From the NCBI GenBank assembly GCA_032718475.1, contig JAUCBJ010001694.1:1-25329 (forward strand): a stretch of 25,329 bases of DNA, written 5' to 3'. Positions 9,475 through 17,394 of this stretch are shown in pieces. Numbering within the stretch: position 1 is the first letter of the stretch; the number at the start of each line of letters is the position of its first letter. Source of the stretch: Nemertoderma westbladi. Taxonomy: Eukaryota > Xenacoelomorpha > Nemertodermatida > Nemertodermatidae. The position numbers and the translations under genes were made by a program. The notes under the pieces are model-generated. The model made no database searches. It had not been told where the DNA came from and saw nothing but the letters and a program-made list of their open reading frames with translations.

Positions 9475-9851
9475 TGTTTCAAGGAAAACTTCTCAGCAGC
9501 AAAAAATGTTCAGTTAATTAATGTACAGCCGTACTTTAAAATTACCTAACAATGAAAATCCCACACTTCACTGTATTTTTAAAACAGCGATTTATTCTTG
9601 ATATTTTTTGACTAATTTCTAATAGAGTAACGATCATTTATTAGCTTTTGAAAGTACAAATATAAATAGTTGCGAACTTAGTAAATATTGATGATACTTT
9701 GCCAAGAGATATCAGCTAATGGAACACGGAAGTGATATATTTAATTAATTAAGTTATTGTATACAGTATGAAGTTAAGACATAATAAATAATCCTAGATT
9801 TGGGTAAAGCCATTGGTGCTGTTTATTTTTTATTTATGGTGTTTAGATATT

Positions 9852-9871
9852 GGGGGGGGGGGGGGGGGGGG
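9852..9871 (+). repeat. Poly-G run of 20
   Basis: An uninterrupted run of 20 G in AT-rich surroundings. Such runs are length-unstable and often miscounted in assemblies. Confidence 0.85.
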
Positions 9872-9913
9872 CACTTGGTGGTTGGGTAGTCTTCTCCCAC
9901 TAATTATCAATTA

Positions 9914-9977
9914 AGGGGAAGGATCATGTTACAGTTGCGTAATTCCTACCAAAACAATAAACGGGAGTCATACTACG
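9914..9977 (+). repeat. Diverged copy of the dispersed ~60-bp repeat
   Basis: The order GGGGAAGGA, TTACAG, TACCAAAACAATAAACG, CATACTA parallels the copy at 11894-11956 (GGGAAAGGA, TTACAG, TAACCAAAACAATAAACG, GATACTA) at similar spacing. The spacer between blocks has diverged. Confidence 0.6.
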
Positions 9978-10433
9978 GTTTCATAATCAGCTAGACAATT
10001 ATAATAATTTCCCTAGCGAAGTTTGCTGTGTTAGTACACTATTGACGCAATCAATTTTGAACAATCTCCATGCGAATATCGATTTTTTTAGTTTTAGATA
10101 TTTAGTATATTCCAAGATGCTCTTTAAACTGTGGTGTGGTTGTTGGATACACGGGTATTAAACAAAGTAATCATATCAGTTAGAGTTAGTATTTCCAGTA
10201 CTCTGTGTAGCCCTCCAACAAAGAACATGTTTACAAAGTTACATGAGTGTAGGGCCTTCGCGCAGCACTAAGTATAGATGAACATTTGAGTAGCAGCGAC
10301 ATTAGTGTACCTGGTCAATCAGTCGAGCTCTAGCAGGTAACAGGGGAACTATAGAAGTATTTCTTTGTATAGTACAGTAGTATGTCTAAACCGTTGATAA
10401 ACTACATGTATTTTGTTCCACTTCATCAAAGAT

Positions 10434-11082
10434 CAGAGGCGCCGCTAGGGTGGGGCAGGAGGGGGCGGCCGCCCAGGGGCGCCACTTCAGGGGGGCGCAA
10501 AATCTAGAAATATTTAGGAGAGGAAATTGGGACTATAAGCAAAATGTAGAAATTTAATCTTTAGTAGTGGTGGTTACATTATGGACCGCAAACCTAGGAA
10601 GACAAGACGTACTGCAGGCAGGCTGGCCTATTATCTGTTGTAATTGGTATGTGCTCTTTCAGCAAACTTAAATTATTATTAAATTACTTACGAACTATAA
10701 TGTTAGAGAAACGCTTGTCTGAACTAGCCCTGCTTAGTATAGATATGATAAATGTATGATAAATTATCATATTCTTTAAATATACTCACTTTCCATAATT
10801 ATTTTGTGTTATAGTTTGTATTTTTTTTTTTTTTTTAACGTATATTAATCCAAATAAATGGAGCAATTGGGCAACAAGCTCTAAAGCTTATAAAAGCCCT
10901 CTTGCCGATTAATTACATATTTATGTTTATTGCACCACGGACACAGATAAATGTTAAATGAAACAAAAGCACATAGTTTGTATTTATTTTTAATTTTTTT
11001 TTTGGGGGGGGGGGGGTGTGGGGGGGGGGGGCGCTCAAAATGGGACTCGCCCAGGGGCACAAAAAACGAAGCTCCGCCTCCG
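10434..11082. mobile_element. Non-autonomous hAT-type DNA transposon, 649 bp
   Basis: The 8-bp sequence TCAAAGAT is present exactly on both sides (10426-10433 and 11083-11090), as expected for the 8-bp target duplication of hAT elements. The left end is CAGAGGCGCCGC and the right end, reverse-complemented, is CGGAGGCGGAGC: a 12-bp imperfect terminal inverted repeat of the usual hAT CAGAGGCG form. Just inside both ends lie GC-rich subterminal blocks that recur in direct orientation: CGCCCAGGGGC (10470 and 11048) and GGGGGGCGC followed by AAAAT. The interior is AT-rich with no transposase. Long G runs near the right end (11004-11016 and 11020-11031) are part of the element. Confidence 0.88.
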
Positions 11083-11223
11083 TCAAAGATTGACTGAGTT
11101 ATTAGAATTCAAACATTTCCAACGGCGACATAAAGTCTACTAATTACACCGCAACCGCCGCGCTACGCAAAGACTCACGCTAGACTTCGAGGCACACAAT
11201 AATACTGGTTAATGTCAATGTGG

Positions 11224-11280
11224 GATGATTACAATGGTAGCATACATACTTAACCAAAACAATAAATGAATTCTATAACC
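11224..11280 (+). repeat. Diverged copy of the dispersed ~60-bp repeat
   Basis: TTACA near 11229 followed by TTAACCAAAACAATAAATG at 11250-11268 parallels the better-preserved copies at 11894-12011. Only the second block is well conserved. Confidence 0.5.
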
Positions 11281-11322
11281 AACCACGTTATTGAAATCGT
11301 TGGCGTTTAACGGTATATTCAC

Positions 11323-11378
11323 TTACTAACTTACTGGCTAACTTACTGGCTAACTTACTGGCTAACTTACTGGCTAAC
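11323..11378. repeat. 12-bp minisatellite, four and a half copies
   Basis: Four exact copies of TTACTGGCTAAC (11331-11378), preceded by a shortened copy TTACTAAC (11323-11330). The exactness suggests recent slippage. Confidence 0.9.
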
Positions 11379-11742
11379 TTCTAGCTATACTTTTTTATAA
11401 TCGAATAAATTACTTTTCCAGATTCGAAATTTTAATAAGCAAGTTCAGGAATCTATAATAAATTAAACTATTTTATTAATTAATTAGCCAAATAACTTAA
11501 CATAATTAATTTAATTCATTATTTTTAATTAGTTTTTAATTAGTAATTATTTTTAATGCATAAGGCATATATGCAATGTATAGGGTAATGGAGCCCTCTA
11601 CCCAATAATGCATCCTGAGTGACATATAAGGTCACTCATATAACTCACTATATAACTCGGATAAGGCCTCAGATAAGGACTCTATATATCACTATATCAT
11701 TCAGATAAGGCCTTCACATAATTCCTTCTTCTTTTAAATATA
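11379..11742. other. AT-rich stretch with small hairpins, no gene
   Basis: Mostly A and T up to 11570, then short palindromic words. GAGTGAC pairs with GTCACTC across 7 bases near 11617-11637, and CAGATAAGG recurs near 11670 and 11702. It forms the left flank of the foldback element. Confidence 0.45.
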
Positions 11743-11750
11743 ACGTAATC

Positions 11751-12147
11751 GGTTGGGTGCAGTCTTCGCCCGCGTCCAATCCTCGTCCGTGTACCACCTT
11801 CGCCCGGACAAACCTTCGCAAGCGTCCAATCTTCGCCCGCGTACAACCTTCGCCCAATAATAATTGTGTTAGTAACAATTTTAGTAACATATTGCGGGAA
11901 AGGAGCCGGTTACAGAGACCGTTTTTTCTAACCAAAACAATAAACGATGGTGATACTAATTGAGGGAAAGGAGCCGGTTACAGAGACTGCATTTTCTGAC
12001 CAAAACAATAATTGTTTATTGGGCGAAGGTTGCTCGCGGGCGAAGATTGCCTGCGGGTGAAGGTTTCCGCCGGGCGATAGTTGCTCATTTTGAGGGCGAA
12101 GATTGCTACGGGCGAAGATAGGACGCGGGCGAAGTTTGCTGCGTACC
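11751..12147. mobile_element. Foldback/TU-like transposon with arms made of 17-bp tandem repeats
   Basis: The 8-bp sequence ACGTAATC flanks the element exactly (11743-11750 and 12148-12155), a target duplication. The left arm (11751 to about 11876) is a tandem array of a ~17-bp unit of the form CTTCGCCCGCGTCCAAT. The right arm (about 12009-12147) is the same kind of array in reverse complement (GGGCGAAGATTGC...). The outer 20 bases of the two ends match at 14 positions, starting GGT. The central ~130 bp hold two direct copies of the dispersed GGAAAGGAGCCGG repeat. Long inverted repeats built from short tandem units, plus an 8-bp target duplication, are the hallmarks described for sea-urchin TU and Drosophila foldback elements. 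No protein is encoded, and overlapping short frames in the arms are repeat artefacts. Confidence 0.85.
11894..12011 (+). repeat. Two direct copies of the dispersed repeat in the foldback element's loop
   Basis: GGGAAAGGAGCCGGTTACAG begins both copies (11896 and 11964), followed by TTTTCTAACCAAAACAATAA in the first and TTTTCTGACCAAAACAATAA in the second. These are the best-preserved members and define the consensus used for the other copies. Confidence 0.85.
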
Positions 12148-12303
12148 ACGTAATCACGCCCATGTGAAGAATACCAGGATTTCACTTTTCGGTCGACTTT
12201 TTATTGGAATTTTATATATGAAGATTTTTTATTTTTTTTAATTTATCTTTATTAAGTGTTTTATAGCGCTTATTTCTGTCTTATAACCTGTACATATACT
12301 AAT

Positions 12304-12346
12304 TCGTTTATTGTTTTGGTTAGATTCAGCCCTTCTGTAACCTGCG
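12304..12346 (-). repeat. Copy of the dispersed ~50-60-bp repeat
   Basis: On the minus strand: CGCAGGTTACAG, then GAATCTAACCAAAACAATAA and ACG. It matches the loop copies of the foldback element in block order and spacing. Confidence 0.65.
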
Positions 12347-12771
12347 TTTTTGTTGAAAGTCTGGTATTCTTCACATTGGCCCGTAATCAGACCTCATAAA
12401 CATAATCACAGTCACATACATTACATTTTAAGTGACTGATTAACTGATGTCGTCGCACAGGTGCGTTGCAAAGGCAGTGGCTTACGTTGTAGTAGTTGTA
12501 CAGCTGTAACACAGGGAAGCAAAAACTCTGTGAAGCAATAAATAACTAAAGAATGTACGGTACCCTGCCAGTTAGTTGTGGGCTCACACTCACTGACTAA
12601 CTGACAGCCAAGGTATTTACTACAACTTGCTGGCATCAAACCAATGGAATTTACAGATTACATAAGGTGTTAGTTACTCCAATTATGATTTGCTTTTGGA
12701 ACTAAGCTAACCATAATAAAGAGAGGTTGAAAGTGACAGGTTAGTTAGCATTACCATCAATCAAACGCGAA

Positions 12772-12947
12772 CCAATTATCGTATCATCCAATAGGCTGCG
12801 TTGCCCTATTCCTTTAAGCCCTTAAGGAATGCAACTAACTAACTACAATATATAATACATAATAATCAACATAGACAGACAGTATTTTTTTTATTAGGTA
12901 CCGTAGTCCGTAGTTACCGGTGTTTATTTCTTTAGTCTGATGAGTCA
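12772..12947 (+). promoter_or_regulatory. Candidate promoter of the zinc-finger gene
   Basis: Two CCAAT boxes 16 bp apart (12772-12776 and 12788-12792) and an AP-1-type TGAGTCA (12941-12947) lie 100-280 bp before the start codon. No TATA box stands at a suitable distance. These are motif matches only. Confidence 0.3.
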
Positions 12948-12990
12948 GTGCCGTGTAATAGAGTAACACAAAAACTAATGTTGCTAAATG

Positions 12991-13005
12991 TTACTAATTT
13001 TCCAG
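12991..13005 (+). other. Possible 3' splice acceptor before the zinc-finger reading frame
   Basis: TTACTAATTTTCCAG combines a good branch-point sequence (TACTAAT), a short pyrimidine run and AG. The frame of the downstream protein is open from this AG to the ATG at 13052, so the ORF could be a terminal exon whose protein starts upstream, or the intron could lie in a 5' leader. Confidence 0.4.
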
Positions 13006-13051
13006 TATTGGTTGGTTATTATTAATTCATGTTAATTCAACATTTTTCAAC

Positions 13052-13777
13052 ATGCCAAAGTCTTCGTCAGTGTGCACTTCGTGCAGAGACTCAACCCCAC
13101 ATGCCGTTCGCGGGGTGTATTACTGCCGGTTTAGGCCTTACACCTGTCGGTTGTGCCGGTACCAAACTGCTGCACGATGCAAGCTGTACCGCCACCTGAA
13201 TGGAGTGAGACACAGGAGTTTAGTAGACCTATACTCCGACCGAATACCCCAGAATATTCCCGCGCTATACTACGACGTCATGGATTACCGACAACCAGGG
13301 AGCTTTGTTTGCGAAGGGGATGTCCCGAGGTTTCTCGACATCGTTTTAGATCGAAAACTCACGCGTACGAAAATGCATGTGAAGAAATTAGATCCCAGTT
13401 TACGGGACAGTATCGAAAATATAACACCCACCCCTACAGCTAATCTTAATAAATTAGGTAATACTTCCGATTTCGATAATTTACAGACTGTTTCAGCTGT
13501 TTATCTAACACAGTTAACCAATAGCGCTCCACCAATTATAACTGCTAAACAATCGTCTGTACTTCCTCCTAATTACACCATCCATTACTTACCTGATCTG
13601 CATCCAATTAAAGCGGAAACCACCACCATTATTCAAGGAGAGTCCAATTACAGAGAGGAATCAGCTGGGAACCCCATTATTAAGGACACTTATGATTCTG
13701 TGGCGAGTTATAATTACCAACCTGATCCATTCAAAGTTGAGCAACGCATTCGAATAGTTCCTGTGGAAGAGTTTTAA
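13052..13777 (+). CDS. Unrecognised protein with one atypical C2H2 zinc finger, 241 residues
   Basis: The frame runs from ATG 13052 to tandem stops TAATAA. Near the N-terminus is one C2H2-like finger, with C32 and C35 (CRLC), then H48 and H54: Cys-x2-Cys-x12-His-x5-His. It is preceded by aromatic Tyr30 and has Leu45 at the usual hydrophobic position. Another Cys pair (C8, C11), with H17 and C25, may bind a second zinc. The region to about residue 60 is basic. From about 100 on the protein is Ser/Thr/Pro/Asn-rich and probably disordered, ending in a charged segment with IRIVPVEEF. A nuclear, nucleic-acid-binding role is an inference from the finger alone. No family is recognised. It may be a full single-exon gene or the last exon of a longer one, given the acceptor-like site at 12991-13005. 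Poly(A) signals follow at 14124, 14137 and 15064. Confidence 0.6.
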   Translation: MPKSSSVCTSCRDSTPHAVRGVYYCRFRPYTCRLCRYQTAARCKLYRHLNGVRHRSLVDLYSDRIPQNIPALYYDVMDYRQPGSFVCEGDVPRFLDIVLDRKLTRTKMHVKKLDPSLRDSIENITPTPTANLNKLGNTSDFDNLQTVSAVYLTQLTNSAPPIITAKQSSVLPPNYTIHYLPDLHPIKAETTTIIQGESNYREESAGNPIIKDTYDSVASYNYQPDPFKVEQRIRIVPVEEF

Positions 13778-15100
13778 TAACCCAATGCAAATCAATTATG
13801 TTATGTTACTGATTTTGCAATGCAATTCATATAGTAGTTTATAGCACTACTACAGCAAAAACAATGCAGTCATGGTTAGTTAAATATTATCTAGAAAGGC
13901 ACAACAGGTACTGTGTACAGTTACATATTTTTAAGAGAATATTTTATGGAAGCCATTTCATTTTTAAAGTTTATGTTCATAATAATGTAGTGTGCAATTG
14001 TAGTGTGCAATTGCAGTGTACAATTGTAGTGTGCAATTGAAGTGTGCAATGAATCTGCTTTGTTCTATTCTTTTTTTTGCACGTTCAAATTTCATTCTCC
14101 ATTAAACATTTTTATTTATTAAAAATAAATATAAATAATAAATTTATTTCAGTTTTGGGACAGGTTTATAAGACACAGACAGTAATTTTAAACGGAATGA
14201 CTTTGTTTTCTGTTCAAAGATAAAACTGGTAAATTGTTCATTTTTGAAATTCTAAAGTAGGCCTACCTATGTATATAGTACCACTATAATTCTGTAGAAT
14301 ATAATTATGCAGCGCAGGTTTTAGTAATTTTATCATTAATGTTTCAGGGAGACCTGATATACCACAGGTGGTTCAGAATTAGTTAATTAGTTTTAAATAG
14401 CGATATGGTTCCCTGTTGTAGACAATATTGTATAGGACTGTACTAGTGTGTGCAATAATAGATACGTCGCTTATTGGATATATAATTCAACGCTAATAGT
14501 TAGTAACAGTAAATAGTTTAATGTTAGGAATTGCTTAGCTTATGCTTAGTTATCTATTGATTAGTTATGCTAAATTTCAATTTTCGCATGTATTAATGTA
14601 GGTAGGTGCATTGGATTGTGTTAGTGTAGCGTTATATATATTAGGACTGGAGTTAGTTTGTAATTATTAGGTTTATTGTTTTACGATTATTGTTTGGGCT
14701 TCCGTTATACATATATTTCCAAGAGACGTATAAATAGATTAGATTAATAATAAACAGATTAGTTAAAATATTTATAAATATAGTGCAATTGTTTTATTAC
14801 CGCTTATCATTTTAATTAATCTCTATGTCGTGAAAATGAATATTTTTATTGTCAAAATTCTTCCCTTCCTTAAACTCAGTTATTTATCAGTATGGTGTGA
14901 TTATAATAATAAATACGAGGCCCTAGGCTACTTGCGTTTACCATATTTAGGTACGAAAAAATATATATTTCGTTATTATGCTACTTTTACGGAGAAATTG
15001 ATTATGAGTAATCATTTGAAATGTTATGCAGTTGCATAATAATTAATTTCTTATTTTTGTTTGAATAAAGTTGCGATTTAGTTTTGTGTGATTTTTCTAC
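13778..15100. other. Downstream region of the zinc-finger gene, AT-rich
   Basis: Probably 3' untranslated and intergenic DNA. AATAAA occurs at 14124-14129 and 14137-14142, and at 15064-15069 is followed by a GT-rich stretch (15081-15090), the best-formed cleavage signal here. GTAGGCCTAC (14257-14266) is a 10-bp palindrome. A 69-codon frame at 14830-15039 has no recognisable features. Confidence 0.4.
13988..14050. repeat. 13-bp minisatellite, nearly five copies
   Basis: Consecutive copies of TAGTGTGCAATTG with one or two substitutions in copies 3 and 5, each carrying the palindrome CAATTG except the shortened last. It lies about 210 bp after the zinc-finger stop codon. Confidence 0.88.
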
Positions 15101-15942
15101 GAATCATAATTTACCGTTTTATTGTTTTTTTTTTAAATATATTTGATTTACTTATATTAATCGTTTGTTTAAAGGAATAATATTATAATTATTCGAATAT
15201 CATTTATTGTAGTATTTGAATATGTTACGTAGATAGTAGACGTACAGTGTGCTACCAGTATACACCGTGCGGTTTGCTTTAGATAAAATATTGTTAGTAT
15301 GTAGTAAGTAATACAGTTGTTGTTGTTTATGCTTGCGCTGTAGAGCCAGTATATTAATTTAATCAGTTTGCAGATTAATAAAAGGTATCTAAATGATTAA
15401 TAAAAGGTTATCTTTGGTTCCAATAATAACGATTATTCATTTGCTTCTCTATCTTACAACCAACGGTAAATTTATCTACTAAATGTTATTCTTAAAGGTT
15501 GCCCTTATAACCCAATTATAGGGGAATTTACTAAATACGAAATATGCGGGATATAAAGTCTGTTCTCCACATCCCTGCGGGATATATTGCGTGCTTTACA
15601 TACCGACGGGATGCTACTACTACTTGGTCGAGCGAGCTCGAACAGTGGAAATTAGATCATTCCTCCAGGACCCCCGATTCTCCATAGTCGTCACAATAAG
15701 GCGAAGATGCACTTTATGGTTGCTTATTGAGCTATTTTTTTTTTATCTTTGTTGCCGACGGGGGGGGGGGGGATTATGGTGTGGGATTGGGAATATGCTA
15801 GGTAACTGTAGCCGTGCTAGACTGAAAATATTTAATATAAATAGGGCGCGGTAGAAATAGTGTTACCTTTGGGCGTTGTTGGGGAAAGTCAAAAATAAAC
15901 ACGGACGTATAACCAATATGAAATTACTGTACCCATACACAT
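15101..15942. other. Non-coding stretch, no gene seen
   Basis: Short direct repeats only: GATTAATAAAAGGTATCT at 15373 recurs with one added T at 15395, and TGCGGGATATA occurs near 15545 and 15576. A run of 13 G lies at 15760-15772. The 87-codon frame at 15591-15854 crosses that run and does not look like protein. Confidence 0.45.
15760..15772 (+). repeat. Poly-G run of 13
   Basis: An uninterrupted G run in AT-rich DNA, like those at 3969, 9852 and 11004, all on the plus strand. Confidence 0.8.
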
Positions 15943-16570
15943 ACACGTTCGTGGGGACTTCGCGCAGCACGTAGTCGGCAAGCCTTGGCATACGGTTCAT
16001 ATAGAGCAAATGGGGCATGTCTAGTTTGGACCCATATCCCATGCTATAAATGTATTCATTCGATATACAATCATATGTTAATCCGCTAGGTGGTGTCAAA
16101 TTGTTATTCTGCAATTTCGTACTTACCAGTGCAGCACTGTACAGCAGTACCGTACCGGTAGGCCTATGTCATTACTTCTGAGTCTCTAGCGGATCCCCAA
16201 TTAAATGTCGTAACTTTTCAATTTCGTAAAAGATAGACTTCATGATTCTCTACAGGCCACCAAAATTTCAGCTCAGGAAAATGAGGCCTTCCCGAGAAAT
16301 TTAACATTTTCTAAAAACCACATAATCTGTCGTAGCTGACGTCAGACTGCATGATTTTTCACCAAACTTTACAAACTTTCTAAACTTTCTCTCTACTACT
16401 TACCTACTAAGTTTGGTTCAATTCCGAACGAGCGATGCCGAGAAATTCGCGTTCAAACATTTACCAGACGGACGGACAGACAGACGGACAGACAGACGGA
16501 CATGCCCCATTTGCCCTATATGAACCGTATGCAAAGGCTCGCCGACTACGTGTCTCGCCCCACAAAGCTT
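15943..16570. mobile_element. Inverted-repeat element, arms of ~65-75 bp
   Basis: The left arm (about 15943-16022) and right arm (about 16498-16566) are reverse complements with a few mismatches. They share ATGCCCCATTTGC, CTATATGAACCGTATGC and GCCGACTACGTG. The ~480 bp between hold a GACG/GACA microsatellite next to the right arm. No coding frame or clear target duplication is seen. The outer part of the arm recurs alone near 10250-10270 and 16922-16950, showing a dispersed family. It is probably a non-autonomous DNA transposon; its class is not determined. Confidence 0.65.
16462..16502. repeat. GACG/GACA microsatellite
   Basis: About ten 4-base units alternating GACG and GACA, ending at the right arm of the inverted-repeat element. 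Confidence 0.85.
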
Positions 16571-17089
16571 ATTCTGACCAAAACATAATTTAACAATATT
16601 TAAACATCAGTATTACATCGACATAAGATAATCATAAGATTAGTTTTAATATTTCTGAGAAATTTAGTCATCTAAATTATAAAACGCAAATTATCTGTCA
16701 AGACAGATAATTTAGGCATATTGATAATTTTAAGACAGACTTTACCTGTCATAAATCTCACGTGCTGGTACCGTCTGGCCTTTGGGTTGAGTGCAGATGA
16801 AAAGGGGGTTGAAGGGGAGGATCTGCCCTCCTTTCTTTGCTTGATTGACAGTTTTTTCAATTTGCTTAAATAGTTTTTATAATAGAATCACCCATATTTA
16901 ATTTATGTATCACAACTGAGCCTCGTGCTGCGCGAAGGTCCCACAAACTTGTTAGTGGGTATGAATATCGCACATGTAATTCCATATGTAAAATATAGAC
17001 CAATAGAGAATACAGTATAGGCCTATATAATATATCAAGATATAAATCGATCATAACTTTAAATTAAATTGAATAATAAATTTATTTAA
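16571..17089. other. Non-coding stretch, no gene seen
   Basis: Contains the perfect hairpin at 16688-16713 and, at 16922-16950, a fragment (CGTGCTGCGCGAAGGTCCCA) matching the outer arm of the preceding inverted-repeat element. Short minus-strand frames (16672-16860, 16866-17054) have no recognisable content. Confidence 0.45.
16688..16713. other. Perfect 12-bp stem hairpin with a 2-base spacer
   Basis: AAATTATCTGTC (16688-16699) is followed by AA and its exact reverse complement (16702-16713). No T or A run typical of a processing or termination signal follows. Confidence 0.85.
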
Positions 17090-17279
17090 ACTTTGATCCA
17101 TTTTGTGGAACCTTTGACAAGCTGTGGAACATTTTACCCATTTTGTCGAACCTTGACCAGTCTGTGGAACCTTTTATCAGGCTAAGGAACCACTGACCAA
17201 AATTTGGATCCAATGACCTATTTTGAGGAAGTTTGACCAGATTGTGGAAGCTTTGACCCTGTGGGACCTTTAACCACAA
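17090..17279. repeat. Degenerate ~20-bp minisatellite, about nine to ten copies
   Basis: Units of 17-21 bp follow the pattern CTTTGACCA-N-TNTGTGGAAC, with heavy substitution and small indels. Examples begin near 17090, 17111, 17150 and 17230. The decay implies an old array no longer being homogenised, in contrast to the 48-bp array that starts 115 bp later. Confidence 0.75.
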
Positions 17280-17394
17280 GCGTCACGATGGCTTTAGATC
17301 GTAGGAATTGTAGTACTGTAGTATATAAAAATTAATTTAAACTTATTATATTTTGTGCGTTTTAATAGAAGGGATACAGAGAATCTACAGGTAG

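Larger units (their letters stand above)
9475..10425. other. 5' flank of the p22phox gene, non-coding
   Basis: For the minus-strand p22phox gene this is the promoter side. No minus-strand TATA box at a useful distance is obvious. The stretch holds a run of 20 G (9852-9871), a dispersed-repeat copy (9914-9977) and, near 10250-10270, a fragment reading CCTTCGCGCAGCAC that recurs in the inverted-repeat element at 15.9 kb. Confidence 0.45.
12156..12990. other. Non-coding stretch upstream of the zinc-finger gene
   Basis: No gene is seen; a minus-strand frame at 12421-12636 (72 codons or less) has no recognisable content. CAGTTAGT and ACTAACTG form an 8-bp stem near 12570-12602. The last 250 bp contain the candidate promoter motifs listed separately. 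Confidence 0.45.

Noticed and set aside
11714-12185. Short frames on both strands within the foldback element
   Set aside because: They translate the 17-bp arm repeats, overlap each other and are not protein-like.
14830-15039. 69-codon frame after the zinc-finger gene
   Set aside because: No recognisable motif, AT-rich codons and no promoter context.
16415-16440. tRNA/SINE B box (GGTTCAATTCC) inside the inverted-repeat element
   Set aside because: No A box at a suitable distance upstream and no A-rich tail, so a SINE is not supported.
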